This document shows, piece by piece, positions 31,305 through 42,262 of a DNA stretch of 64,000 nucleotides. A program made the position numbers and the translations under genes. The stretch comes from Brachionus plicatilis (Eukaryota; Rotifera; Eurotatoria; Ploima; Brachionidae), in NCBI GenBank assembly GCA_010279815.1, contig QEOQ01000274.1, positions 593,686 through 657,685 of the forward strand. The letters are read 5' to 3'. A model generated the notes under the pieces. That model saw only the letters and a program-made list of their open reading frames with translations. It did not search any database and was not told where the DNA came from. Each line of letters starts with the position of its first letter. Positions within the stretch are counted from its first letter, which is position 1.

Positions 31305-31351
31305 GAATACAAAAAAAAATAAAAAAATATATTTTTACATAATAGTTTCAT

Positions 31352-31967
31352 GATGAATATTTTTGCTCAATTATCGACTTATAAATGTTTATTTTCGTTA
31401 ATAATTTTGTTCTATATCTACAAAAAAAATTAATCTGAATCTTTAAATCTTATTTGATAAAGGATTATAAAAAATATTAGTTTTTAAAATAAATTTCAAT
31501 TTCACAAATTGGTTTGACACACAATTTGGACGGATTTAAAAAAAAAAAAAGAAAAAAAAATTACAAAACAAATTATGAGTTTTGATTGAGTTTTTTCATT
31601 TTTGTTCTATTTTTTAAAATGAAATGCATAATTGTTTAATTTATTTTGGAAAAAAAATGTATAAGTTATTTTTGCATATTTCTAATTATTTCTTAAATTT
31701 AATAAATATGGAAAAGATTAAAACTATTATCTTTAATAAAACTTAAAAATAATAAAATATCCTACTTAATTCAATACAGATTAGACAGATACTAAATTAG
31801 TAAGTGCAATTTTAAAATGCATTTAAATTCTTTTTTTTATTTAAGAAAATTTGTATATTCATTTATTTTGTCTAAAATTTTTTAAAATAGATCGAATTCT
31901 TTTAAATAAAAACAAAAAATTTTTTAAATTCCCAAAAAATCTCATATTAGTTACTTTAGCAATTTTC
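31352..31967. other. AT-rich intergenic stretch, nothing recognised
   Basis: Upstream region of the GT92-like gene; long A/T runs, no gene or repeat recognised. Confidence 0.4.
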
Positions 31968-32305
31968 GCGATTGTGAAATTTCATACAAAAATTCCAATA
32001 CAAAAATTTAAAAATATAACTTTTGTTCTAAAAGTCAAAAACTTGTTCTGTAAATGAAACAAAGTGAAACAACTGTTGTTTCACCTTCTGCAGAAGTCTG
32101 CAAAATCTTTGCAAATTCTGCAAAATTGCGCCCTATTTAAAAGTATTAAAAATAAAGCGTAATCTATTTGCGCAGACTTCTGCATAAGGTGAAACAACAG
32201 TTGTTATATTTGTTTCATTTGCAGAACAAGTTTTTGACTTTTAAAACAAAAGTTATAAAATTTTTTAATTTTTGTATTGGAACCTTTGTATGAAATTTCA
32301 CGATG
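31968..32305. mobile_element. fold-back MITE, GGCATCGTG family
   Basis: Closely similar to the element at 14846-15178 over its length (TGTAAATGAAACAAAGTGAA, CAACTGTTGTTTCACCTTCT). The ends GATTGTGAAATTTCATAC and the inverse of CATCGTGAAATTTCATAC are less perfect and the flanks (GCAATTTTC / ACGATTTTC) match in part. Confidence 0.75.
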
Positions 32306-32447
32306 CCACGATTTTCTTTCTTTAATAGCTAATTTTAATTTTTCATCAATATATAATTGTAAAAAATGAAATGGTCCTTCAAAATATGCAGTATTCCATG
32401 CTTTTGGAATTGTACTAAAATCTGCTATACTCTGCAAATTCGGCCGA
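32306..32447 (-). pseudogene. coding fragment of unknown origin cut by a MITE
   Basis: On the minus strand a frame reads NLQSIADFSTIPKAWN, GPFHFLQLYIDEKL and AIKERKS, which looks like real protein, but it is preceded by a stop at about 32450 and runs directly into the MITE at 32305. I do not recognise the family. It may be a viral or transposon remnant. Confidence 0.4.
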
Positions 32448-32715
32448 AATTATTTTTCAATATATTCAAGTGGAGTGCATTTTTCAGCGACTTTGAACAG
32501 ACTTGATGGAATTTTTTTTTAGTTTTAAGAACAAGTTTTTTTCTATTTTTATCATTAATTCTGTGCTAATAAAGTTTTACAAGACCTAAAAATCATTTTG
32601 AAAACTTACATAAGGTAATCTTTACAAATCCTTAATAGGATCAATCTTGGATTACTCTTTTTCTTGTTTAAATTCATTCTCAGAAACTGACATCAAAAAA
32701 ATACAAGTTATTTAA

Positions 32716-32935
32716 AATTCAGCAGTTCGATCTATTTTGAAGCTCAAATATGATACCCCCTCCAATGTTATACACCAAGAGGCCTTCAATAAACTAAAAC
32801 TACTATTAATTTCAAATCGACTTTTTGAGTTGAGTGAGAGATATGTCAGATCAGGATTGAGTCGTTCTGTTCCACTGGTCGTCAGACTGGTGGAATAATA
32901 TAGAGAAGATTTCGAATCGGTACAGATAAACAGAT
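32716..32935 (+). mobile_element. LINE (non-LTR) reverse transcriptase C-terminal fragment
   Basis: The frame reads NSAVRSILKLKYDTPSNV, EAFNKLKLLLISNRLFELS and GLSRSVPLVVRLVE, a pattern typical of the end of Jockey/CR1-like ORF2 proteins. A TAA at 32897-32899 interrupts it, and the 5' part is absent, as expected for a 5'-truncated insertion. Its 3' untranslated sequence contains the hairpin near 33138. Confidence 0.65.
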
Positions 32936-33138
32936 AAATAAAATTAACCTCGTAAATTAAGTCCGATTATTTTATTCAAATCAAAGTCATGGCTTATCTT
33001 TTTTTTTTCTTTTATTCATCATATAGATCTGTTTTTCATTTTCTTTTAATAATTTACAGATTGTACTTATAATTAAAAAGAAAATCACTAATAACTTTGT
33101 ATATGTAACTAGATTTCAATGTATATTGGTACCATCTA

Positions 33139-33158
33139 TGTCTTCCTAGTAAGACGTA
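33139..33158 (+). other. LINE 3'-UTR hairpin GTCTT..AAGAC, copy 1
   Basis: GTCTTCCTAGTAAGACGTAT has a 5-bp stem (GTCTT/AAGAC). Almost the same sequence occurs about the same distance downstream of the other LINE fragment (41123), so it is probably a conserved 3' recognition element. Confidence 0.5.
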
Positions 33159-33279
33159 TCCGCAAGCATACTTGCCGTAGCTTATTTTAATTATTATTAG
33201 TATCATTATTATTAATAATTGACTTAGAATTTTTCTTTCACCAAAAATCCCCATTTTTCTAAAATTTCTCATTGCATTC

Positions 33280-33430
33280 TAAAAATACTCTTGTGATATT
33301 AGAATACTTTTTTTGTCTAAAAAAACACTCTTGGAACAAAAATACTTATGTTCTCTAAAAATACTCTAGTAATATAAAAATACTTTTGCTATCTAAAAAT
33401 ACTCTTGTGATATAAAAATCTAAAAATTCT
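33280..33430. repeat. degenerate tandem repeat TCTAAAAATACTCTTGTGATAT
   Basis: About four to five imperfect units containing CTAAAAATACTCTTG and a shorter AAAATACTT variant follow one another. No other function seen. Confidence 0.6.
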
Positions 33431-33483
33431 TAAGCAAAATTAAAACACACGGACACGAGTATATACTTTCAAGTTTTCAAGTA

Positions 33484-33655
33484 AAGTCCCAAAAAAAAAG
33501 TCCAAGTCCAGACTTTTTTTTTCAAAGTCCGACCAAAGACTTTAAAATTGACTTGGACTTTTTTTTGAAAAAAAAATATTTTTAAGTCTTTGGTCGGAAT
33601 TTGAAAAAAAAAAGTCTGGACTTGGACTTTTTTTTGGGACTTTTAAACAACTCTG
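33484..33655. repeat. AGTCC fold-back repeat, CAGAGTTG family
   Basis: Two long inverted arms (AAAGTCCAAGTCCAGACTTT and its inverse) are centred near 33565. The right end TTTTAAACAACTCTG equals that of the element at 1937-2110; the left end has been lost. Confidence 0.6.
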
Positions 33656-34694
33656 GATTATATAATTTAATTATATTTGTTAATTGATTGTAAATTTACC
33701 TGTATAGATTGGAAAATATAACAAAAATCGGGTCTGTTATATCTCAATATCATTGATATTGAATTTTCAATCTCAGTGATTTTCAATATCAATTATTAAA
33801 TTAACACTTTACTGATATTTGAATATCAAGGTAATAATTTCAATATTTTTTTTATTTATTTAATTAAAGTTTAAGTCCCATGGACAAATTGAAATAAAAA
33901 TTAATAGAAAATTAAATATCCATTTTACAATTAAGTAAAAAATTAAGTTTGTTCAATATCAATGAATTAATTTCAATATCAAACAGGTTAATTGGATAAA
34001 TAAATTTGCAAATTTTCATATTTTGAAAATTTTTTGTTCACTTTTTTAATATTATTACATCCAAAAAAGAGGGCTCAAATGAAGACTAAACGCCATTCGG
34101 ACATTGTCCAAACTATAAAAAAAAATTTTTTGGTGAATCCATTCTTTTTCAATACTTTTGACGGCTTTTGGAGTTGTTGGTCTGATTTTCAATTTCAATG
34201 CCTATTTCGTTAGCAGATGAGCTCTTATCATCGATCGATGATTCATTAAATGTCTCTTCGAGATCAATCATTTCTTTAAAATCAGTTTATATTAAAGAAG
34301 TAATTTTATATTCAATAAGTTATTTTGTTTAGTGCAAGTAATTCTGTTTCATAAAAGTGTTTTTAGAAAAGTGAGATTTTTTGGTGATAAAAAGAGTGAT
34401 ATTAGTGCCAAAAAGAATTTAAAGCCTTAATAATTTAAAAATATCAATTAATAAAAATGTAACAAAAGAAAATTATAATTTTACCATTTTTGATTTTTTA
34501 CTAGGAAATAAGCATGAAATAAAGTAATAGAAAATGCTATGAATTTTGTCTTGGTATGAAAGTTCTTTTTTTCATCGTGAATTTTTAAAGTAATTTAATT
34601 TACATTTAAGAAATTTTTCTCAATAGTTTTTACTATTAATAAAATAAATTATTTTGTTAATTTCTGTTTTATTTATTTAAATAGAATAATTATT
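33656..34694. other. AT-rich intergenic region
   Basis: At 33745-33970 there are many short CAATATC/GATATTG inversions (for example CAATATCATTGATATTG), giving local palindromes. No coding frame recognised. Confidence 0.4.
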
Positions 34695-36005
34695 TCAATA
34701 ACCATCTAGATGAAATGTATCGTTGTTAGTGAATTTTGGTATTTTACAATTCTCTTTTTTTCCCCAATATGCACCAATGTTTGACCAATTATTGTGCCAA
34801 ACAGGAACATAATTTTCTAGATTAAGCTGAATGCACATGTCACAAAAATTACTAAATACCAATCGATCCTTGAACAGAGCATATTTTTTCCATTTAAAAT
34901 AAGAATTGTATGCAGTTTTATTTTTATCCAAATACAACAAATAATCAGCTAGTTCTCGCGGACCAGAGTAGTCGAGAACATTTATAAAACCAGACTTGGG
35001 AATCTTAATAAATTTTTTAATCATTCTTTCTAATAAAATAATATCAATTTAACTTACAAAATAACTATAGTTTCCGCCGCCTAACACCACAGGAACTATG
35101 TCATATCGAAGTATTCTAAAAAACTTTTCTGATATGTACCCATTACAAATTGAATTTTCAAAGGAAAAATAAAATTTATGACTTTTAGCTATTAATTCTT
35201 TGCATTGCGAATTTTGTGAATTTTTGAAAAAATCTGTACATCCAGTTCCGCACTTTCCCAAAACATTCACCGGCATAAATTTTTGCAGTCTTTTAATATA
35301 CTCCAATCTAGCGCTTTTTCCACCACAATTTCCCACTACTGCTGCAGCAAAATGAGTTTTTTCTTTAGAAAAATCTCTATTTTCATCAAAACTTTCATTT
35401 TTGCCCCACAAAAATTTTTGATATGATCCGGTTAGTCTGGGAAAATCCGAATCTAATCGGTAAGTAGAAGTAAAATTAAATAAATTGTTATATTTGGTAA
35501 AGTCTGCACTATGCATTGGTGACTCAAAAATAGTAAAGACCCATCTTTGATTCTTAGCTCTATTAGCTGGAAATGTGGTGATTCTGTCTCTCATGTGAAC
35601 AATTACTAAATCAGCTTCATTCACTCTTGATTTATCATTCAATGTTTCACAATTGTGTACTGGACAATCATTATCAATAAATGGCTGCTTAACGCCTAAG
35701 CCGAAAGCGAATTTTGTGTCACCAAAAAATGGTGTCCAAAATAAAATTTTCGGAACACGAATATTAGAATTAAGGCATTCAAAATTAATTGTTTTATTTA
35801 AATTAAGAGGTATTGATTGAGGATAACGAACACCGTCTAAGGTGACATGGAAGTTTTTTGCTGAATAATTAAAAGGCTCACATTGTTGAGTATGCAGCTT
35901 TGCTATTTTATGTGGTGAATAAATTTCATATGGTATAAAATAGACTAAGAATAAAGATGAAATTATAATTAAAATTATTTTAAAATAATTTTTTCTGAAA
36001 TTCAT
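34695..36005 (-). CDS. alpha-1,3-fucosyltransferase (GT10)
   Basis: Exon 1 is 36005-35058 and exon 2 is 35003-34695, separated by a 54-bp intron; splicing yields the continuous family motif GGGNYSYFIPKSGFINVLDY. Residues 9-25 form a signal anchor, then come a stem and the GT10 domain: HMRDRITTFPANR, WVFTIFESP, TSTYRLDSDFP, FYFSFENSICNGYISEKF and VPVVLGGGNYS, which bind the GDP-fucose donor. The C-terminal CDMC pair corresponds to the conserved terminal cysteines of the family. Type II Golgi membrane enzyme that transfers fucose to GlcNAc in N-glycans or Lewis-type structures; whether it acts on core or antenna GlcNAc is not visible. Length (about 417 residues) is normal. Start at 36005 is supported by the anchor immediately following. 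Same strand as the GT92-like gene 3.4 kb away. Confidence 0.93.
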
Positions 36006-36997
36006 TTTATTTTAAAATTTGCATCAACTCTATATTAAGTTATATTTTCATTTGAAAATATTTATAAAAATATTTCATTGAAGACTGGTTTAGCAACTTT
36101 TTTAAAAAGATATCTGATCAAAAAATAAAAAATGTATTTTGAAGAAAAATATGTATGCTTGTTGTTGTTGAAAAATATATTTTTTTTTAATTTCAAATCG
36201 AAGCATTAAAAATTCTTTCAACTTGTTAAAATTTACTTTAGTCAAATTTATCTAAAATCAAGACTTTTTTAGGAAAGCTGAGCATAGCAATTGGGTTTAA
36301 TTTGAGGAATTTTATTTTGTTTAGGAAATTTTTTTTATTTTTGTTTAGACCATTAAAATCGATACTACAAATTTTCAATAAAACACCCCAATTATTAGAG
36401 CTTAGTTTATTTTCAATGATTATTAGCATCCAACGCAGCAAAATTACAGATCAATTCATGTTTTCAGAAATTATATCTCCTTAGTTTTTTTTTATTTAGT
36501 TTTGAATTAAAATTTGCTGAAAGTCCAATTATTCATGGAAAGAAAATGACATTATTAATAATTTAAACTTCTGAGCCCCATAGACTCATGCTCAATAAAA
36601 AGATTTAAATTTGACAAATTGTAAACAAAACACATCTTATACACAACACAAAACACACATTTAAAAAAAAACATCAATAGAGAAAAAATTAAAAAATGTA
36701 AAAAAATTAAATAAATAAAAGTAAAAATTATTAAGATTATACATAAATAAATTATTTTACACTAAATTAATTAGAAAGCCACTATTTTTAACTAATTGAC
36801 ACTATTTTTTAAAAAATTACACTTTTTATTAAAGAATAAAAAATAATTTAAAACCAAGTATCTTTGACACTTTTAAATCGATGCTAATTTTTAATTGAAT
36901 AAAAAATTTGAATTTTTAGCTATTCCAAAGAAATTTCAATATCTGTTTAAAATTTTTCCTCTTAAATTAATAATGAAAAAAAAAATAAAGGTGCAAT
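36006..36997. other. AT-rich intergenic stretch
   Basis: No supported gene. A 67-codon minus-strand frame at 36238-36441 shows no recognisable motif and is probably chance. Confidence 0.4.
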
Positions 36998-37313
36998 TTG
37001 GACTCAGTTGGAATGGACATCCCGATTTAATCGAACTGTAAAAAAGGTAGACCTCTAAAAACTGCTGGAGCACTGAAAAGACAACCCAATGAAACCCAAT
37101 ATTCTAACGCTGTTCCAAAAGGCATAGAATACGATGAGTCCGAGGAAGAAGAATATGTTCCAAAAAAAGCGAGAATCGAGTTAAACAATCTAGACACTAT
37201 TGACAAAGAAACAAAATCGCTTGATATATGCGGTGCGCAAACGAAGAAAAGACGTTACCGGGCTTGTCCCAACAAATGTGTTAAAAAAATTAAAAAAATA
37301 GTGGCGGAAGTAT
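36998..37313 (+). mobile_element. MULE C-terminal tail fragment, copy 1
   Basis: The frame reads LDSVGMDIPI, then after a short break KKGRPLKTAGALKRQPNE, VPKGIEYDESEEEEYVPKK and a terminal Cys/Arg-rich segment (CGAQTKKRRYRACPNKC). Two other copies at 47710-48063 and 53777-54115 have the same order, one of them following directly on a SWIM finger, which identifies it as the tail of a MULE transposase. No upstream catalytic domain is present. Confidence 0.65.
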
Positions 37314-37349
37314 AAAAAAATTTTTTTGTTTTTATTATTGGGTCTCCCT

Positions 37350-37985
37350 TTTCAACACGAAAAAATAACCATTCAACACAATTTCAAAACGCTGAGCACA
37401 AAATGATTTCTTCTCAACACAAAAATTAAAATTTGAAAAAAATACTTTTAGCACAAAAATTAAAAATAAAATAAATGCATTCAACACAAAAGTTAACGAC
37501 TTGTTGGAAAAATTTTGAAAAAAATTTATTCAAGAACTGTTATAAAGATGAGCTTTAAAATAAGAAATGTTCTTGCAAGTTTTTCACTTAATTAGGATAT
37601 TGTGCACACTAATTGGTATTAAAAGAGCTGTTTAAAAAAAGGACCAATTTGTCAATAAACCTTAAAGAGGTAGAGCAAAAAGTGTCGAAAAATGGTTTTC
37701 TGAGACTAATTTTAATTTCTTTTCTTTAAGCTTTAAAATTTACTTTATTTATCTAATTTCTACTTATAAATATCATTAAATAAAATTTTAAATTAAAAAA
37801 AATTTATTTTATTATAAATATTTTTGTGTTGAAAAAAATTTCCTTTAAGAATTATTTTCAAACACAATTTTTATGTGTTAAATGTTTTTTTTTTAAATAT
37901 AAATTTTTGTGCTGAGAAGAAATCGAATTGTGTTGAATTTTTTTTTCATTGTGCTAATCAGAAATTTATTGCGCTGAAATAATAT
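37350..37985. repeat. degenerate inverted repeat with CAACACAA motifs
   Basis: CAACACAA and TTCTTCTCAACACAAAAATT on the left are mirrored by TTGTGTTG and TTTTTGTGCTGAGAAGAAAT on the right (about 37345-37520 against 37815-37985). Probably an old fold-back element directly beside the MULE tail. Confidence 0.45.
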
Positions 37986-39270
37986 TACCTTTATTTTTAT
38001 TGTCATTTTAATTAATTTGGTGTCAATAAAAAAATAAAAGATTTTTTTTAAATTTTTATGCTATTTTTAATTTTTTGTGGTGTTTTTAATGAAATTGGGG
38101 AAAAGTTTAAAAAATTGGTGGTATTTTATTGAAAATTTGTGGTATATGAACTAATTTTCTCTTTTATTTTATCGAATTTACGAAGAAAATCTTACCTGTA
38201 TTTCAAAAATAAATACTTTCTGGCAAAAATATTATTGTTAAAACCAATTTTTTAAATGGCTTAAATAATTTTTTATTGCCATAATAAATTTAATTTCTTA
38301 AAAAGTCTTCTTTAATAATCTTTAGGCTTCTCTAAACATAATATAGAAAATGTTGACTTTAAAATATAAAATATATAAAATTAAAATTGAAAAAATCTTA
38401 GGTAAAAAATTTGAATCAATATTCCATCTCAATGGTTGATGAATTAAAAAAACGTTGTAGTTCAGGGTTAAACTTAATAAAAATCATTTTACATCACATC
38501 AGCGTTTAATAGCGTGGCACTTTTAAATAAATAAAAAAGAAGATTTTCTCTTCTCAGTCTTTATTCAAAACTCTATCTTAAACAAAAATACAACATAAAT
38601 ATATAAAGAAAGAGAGAGAGGGCCTGGGGTACATGAGGTGTTACAATAGCTTATTTTAAAATTTAATTTTATTTTATTTCTTATTTTTATATTAGAGATT
38701 TTTTTTAAATAATAAAGGTTTATATTAAATGGGAAGATTCATCTCTGAAAATTTATTGTACAAAAATTTAAAGCTTATTTGGTAACAAAAAATAAAGGCA
38801 AACAAACAGCAGTATCGGACATATCAATTTTCAATACTGTTGGAATTTAAACTCAAATTACAAAATTTTTTTAACCAGATGATTTCCAAGAGTTGTAGAG
38901 AAATTAGGGGACTTAAAATTAATGCGTCCAATTACGGTTTATTATTTGGTAGTGTTGAAAATCGAATATAGTATTTGATTTAGTATTTAAATATTTTTTC
39001 AATTTAATAATTTTGAATTTTTAAATTAAATTTTCAAATAAATCTATTTTTAGTATTAAAATTTAAAACTATTTAAATTTTAAATTAAGCCACTTAATAA
39101 ACTCAAATTAGAAATCAAATAATCCTTTAAAAGTGATAATTGAAGTTGATTTTTATGGTGTTTAAATTAAATTTTTTCCAAATATCAAAATATTGTTCAA
39201 AATCTTAATCAATTTCAACACTAATATTTGGAGTAGAACATGTAAAAATGTAAAATTGTAATCTATTTTA
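37986..39270. other. AT-rich intergenic region
   Basis: No gene recognised. A short (GA)-rich tract (AAAGAAAGAGAGAGAGGG) is at 38605-38625. Confidence 0.4.
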
Positions 39271-39273
39271 TTG

Positions 39274-40379
39274 TTAATTGCTTGGTAAACACTGTGAATA
39301 CCATATATCAACATAAATACATTTAAGACCATCTTTACATTTGGTACTTCCACTCCAACTTTGACCACCACACTAAAATTACAAATTCAAACTAGAACTT
39401 TTAGTTAATTAAAAAAGTCACTTGATTCCAAATATCGCCACCGATTTGGTTCGATTGCTGAACTTCAGGCTGTTTATTGTCAGAATATGAATCCTCTTGA
39501 ACACATTGGGAGTACCATTCGTTTACATATTCACACTTAAGACCAGATTGACACTGAGAAGAGCCAGTCCAAGTCAAACCTCCACACTTTTGGGAAAAAA
39601 AAAATTAATTTTTTTCTCTTATTAAAATTTTTTTTAGGTAATTTTAATTTTTGAAATACTTGAGTCCACAAAGCGCCTTGAGCAGTCTGAGGTTTTACAG
39701 TCGGCGCTGACGTAGATATAAAAATTCCATCAATAATCCTAATGTCAGAACATCCATAGAACTGTTCTTGAGCGCCACAGCCTAAGCAGTACTCACCAGT
39801 GTCGAAATCAAAACCATGAGAATTTCCCACATTCCACTTCCATTGAAGTACACAATGATTACATTTAAAATTTTTAGGTATCACAAGCTCCTTATTAAAG
39901 AAGCCTTGCCAGCCTTCGGTTTGACTCGGTGTGTTAAATCTGGTGTTTCCATTTTCATCAGCTAGAAGAATTTTGTTCAAACAATCATGGTCAGCCTCTC
40001 CATTAGGCATAGTGTCAACATTACACAGTCTAAACTCGAACCAACCCCGGTGATTAGTGGTTAATTCAACAGTGACTGGAATTTTGGAATTCATTTGATA
40101 ATTTCGGACAATGTGGCCTCGGTAGAGATCGCCACCTTTCTCGAATCGTTTCGATTTAGACCAATTTTCACCACAAATGCTGCACTTGCCTCCATTTTCG
40201 TTCCACTGGGCTGGCTTTCCTCCACAAAACATTTCCATATCATTATAGTAAGCCGGAAAACGATTTGAGTCCTCTCGCCATGCAGTGGACCTAGCTGGTG
40301 GGTTCATTAGCCTACCATGGCTTTCAATTAAACTTGCCCAAGCGATTAAAAAAAAAATTAATAAAATTAATTTAATCAT
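39274..40379 (-). CDS. AA15 lytic polysaccharide monooxygenase with two CBM1-type modules
   Basis: Exon 1 (40379-39660) encodes a signal peptide ending IES, so the mature protein begins with His (HGRLMNPPARSTAW), the N-terminal copper ligand of LPMOs. NHRGWFEFRLC supplies the second His, and HGFDFDTGEYCLGCGAQEQF the C-terminal AA15 signature with many cysteines. AA15 enzymes oxidatively cleave chitin or cellulose outside the cell. A phase-0 intron after ALWTQ leads to exon 2 (39586-39422), CGGLTWTGSSQC...CEYVNEWYSQC, which satisfies the CBM1 pattern; another phase-0 intron after DIWNQ leads to exon 3 (39372-39274), CGGQSWSGSTKC...CIYVDIWYSQC, then stop. The two modules are joined by a Ser/Asp/Gln-rich linker. 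CBM1 is mostly fungal and binds crystalline cellulose or chitin. Secreted digestive or cuticle-remodelling role is an inference. Confidence 0.92.
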
Positions 40380-40689
40380 TTTAAAATTTTTATTTAAATT
40401 ATTTTATTTTTCAAGCAACTATTTATTGATTAGATGATGAGAATAAGAAGAGCTTTTATAATTTGGTGTGTTTGTTTAATAAATAACTAAATAAAATGTA
40501 GAATAAATTTTGATTTTTTAATCTTAGATAATTTTGAGAAAGTTTTGACTTATTTAAATATGCTACATTCCTAGGTCTAAAGTGATTTGTGTTGATTTAG
40601 CTCATTTTAAAAAAAAACTTTGAGACATTTTTTGATCTCTTTTGTTAAAACTAAAATATATGATTCTGTCCAAGCTGCTATAGATTCAT

Positions 40690-40985
40690 TGAAAATTCAA
40701 TTCAATTACCCTCGCTCCAAGAGCGTCATATAAGAGGTGACATGATTCAATTTTTCCAACTTCAAAAAGAAATTAACGATGTTAGTTGGGTGATTCCACC
40801 CGCCCCATCTAACTAACTATTTCAAACGGGATCTGCCAAGCGAAAATATTCGGACAAGCTTGTACCAACTACTTACAGAGGACCAACTTTTTCACTAAAA
40901 GAGCAGTTAATGAATTGAATGGTTTACCTGCCGAAGTAATAGAAGCTTCACAGTAAATCAATTCCTAAAAAAGATATAAAAATTT
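40690..40985 (+). mobile_element. LINE ORF2 C-terminal fragment
   Basis: Successive frames read YKRGDMIQFFQLQKEINDV and then FFTKRAVNELNGLPAEV with IEASQ, the usual end of CR1/RTE/Jockey-type ORF2 proteins (RGD-I-FK ... FF-R-WN-LP-V-A). Several frame changes and an in-frame TAA show it is dead. It is followed by the hairpin at 41123. Confidence 0.65.
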
Positions 40986-41121
40986 CAAGTTAAGTGCAAA
41001 AAAGACTTTATCAAGAATAATTATATAATATATTTAAGTTATTTGTCCTTATTTTGTTTAAGTCAAACTACTTTTAGTCTCTGTACATATAAGTTGATTT
41101 CTGTGTTGCTTTCTACCATAG

Positions 41122-41141
41122 TGTCTTCCTAGAAAGACGTA
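41122..41141 (+). other. LINE 3'-UTR hairpin GTCTT..AAGAC, copy 2
   Basis: GTCTTCCTAGAAAGACGTAT differs by one base from the copy at 33139 and lies at a comparable distance after a LINE coding tail. Confidence 0.5.
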
Positions 41142-41146
41142 TTTTA

Positions 41147-41194
41147 TGTCATTCCTTTGTGGCGTTGTAGTTCTTCTGGAACATTTAAATCAAT
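41147..41194 (+). mobile_element. Merlin transposase relic, 48 bp
   Basis: GGCGTTGTAGTTCTTCTGGA and the following ACATTTAAATCAAT match the Merlin transposase at about 12979-13012 with few changes. It ends where the mariner end begins. A piece of the Merlin right terminal repeat lies in the same orientation at 43040-43115. Confidence 0.6.
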
Positions 41195-41198
41195 ATTG

Positions 41199-41880
41199 TT
41201 AGGTTGTTTAATAAGTTTTTCCGTTTTTTTCTAGACTTTATTTATTGATAAAAACTAAAATAAAATATAATTAGTCACTAAAATAATTTTCTTCGCTAGA
41301 AATACACATCTCCCATCTTTCTGGCAGCATTTTGATCCCTCGCTCGTAGAAGCTGGCTGGTTTTGAGGTGAAATATTGACTGATGTCTTTTTTGATTTCC
41401 TCCAAGTTGAGTAACTTTTTTCACTGAGGAAGTGCTGCATGGATCGGAACAAATGGTAATCTGAAGGAGCTAAGTCTGGTGAATAAGCTGGGTGAGACAA
41501 GACTTCCCAGCCTAGATTCTCTTTCGTGTTCCGAGTCGTTTTTGAAACATGAGGCCTAGCGTTGTCATGTAAAAGAATCACTTTTCGCTCTCTTTTAGCT
41601 CTGTGTGGCCGTTTTGTTTCCAAAGCGTGACTCAAACGTATCAATTGTTGTGAATAAAGGTCTGCGGTTATCGTTTGCTTGGGTTGCAGTAGCTCATAAT
41701 AGATTATACCCTTCTGATCCCACCAAACACAAAGCATGACCTTTTTTCCATGAATTTCGCGTTTCGGAGGAGGTAATGGCTCTTGATCAGGATCGACCCA
41801 TTGTTTTTTGTTAACCTGGTTATCGAAGTAGATCCACATATACCAAACAAATCGATTTGGTAGTCTCTGTCGCATTTTTT
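41199..41880 (-). mobile_element. mariner transposase relic
   Basis: The right-hand frame (minus strand) contains IYFDNQVNKKQWVDP, KVMLCVWWDQKGIIYYELL, LLHDNARPHVSKTTR and HPAYSPDLAPSDYHLFRSM: the second and third catalytic Asp in D34D spacing of mariner. The first catalytic Asp region (usually DEKW) is lost upstream of 41880 and a one-base frame change occurs after SEKSY, near 41400, so the last 45 residues read in the wrong frame. The left boundary TTAGGTTGTTTAATAAG at 41199 is a typical mariner terminal repeat. The other terminal repeat was not found. Confidence 0.85.
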
Positions 41881-42262
41881 CCTTCGTTAAACTTGAATAA
41901 CATGCAATGGCGGATATGCATTTTTTTGTAATACATTTTTATTTAGTTAATTATTTAGAAATTTAAAAAACAAACATATAATCTTATGTATCATTTGAAA
42001 GAACAAGAGTTGCTCTCATTTTTTTTCTATTTAACCTTTTTTAATAATACTTTAAATTAAAAATCCCAAAAAGTTTCTCATTTTATTATTAAAATTCAGA
42101 TCAGTTAAAATTCAAAAATACCTCAAAAATTTCAAAATACCACTTTTAATATAATCAAATCATTTGCAAGTTTTTCCGTTTATTTTTTTTAAAACTTGAA
42201 TAAAAGTATTAATCAAAATTTTTTTTTATTTTTTATTTTATTTTTTAGTAGTAGTAGTAGAA

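Noticed and set aside
33139..33158. Rho-independent-type terminator at the GTCTT..AAGAC hairpin
   Set aside because: Eukaryotic context and its repeated position after LINE tails argue for a retrotransposon 3' element.
36238..36441. 67-codon minus-strand frame near the GT10 gene
   Set aside because: AT-rich codon content, no homology recognised, no start context; likely chance.
38530..38650. Possible LTR or tRNA-like patch with a GA-rich tract and GGCCTGGGG
   Set aside because: No matching second copy, no primer-binding site and no cloverleaf could be drawn.
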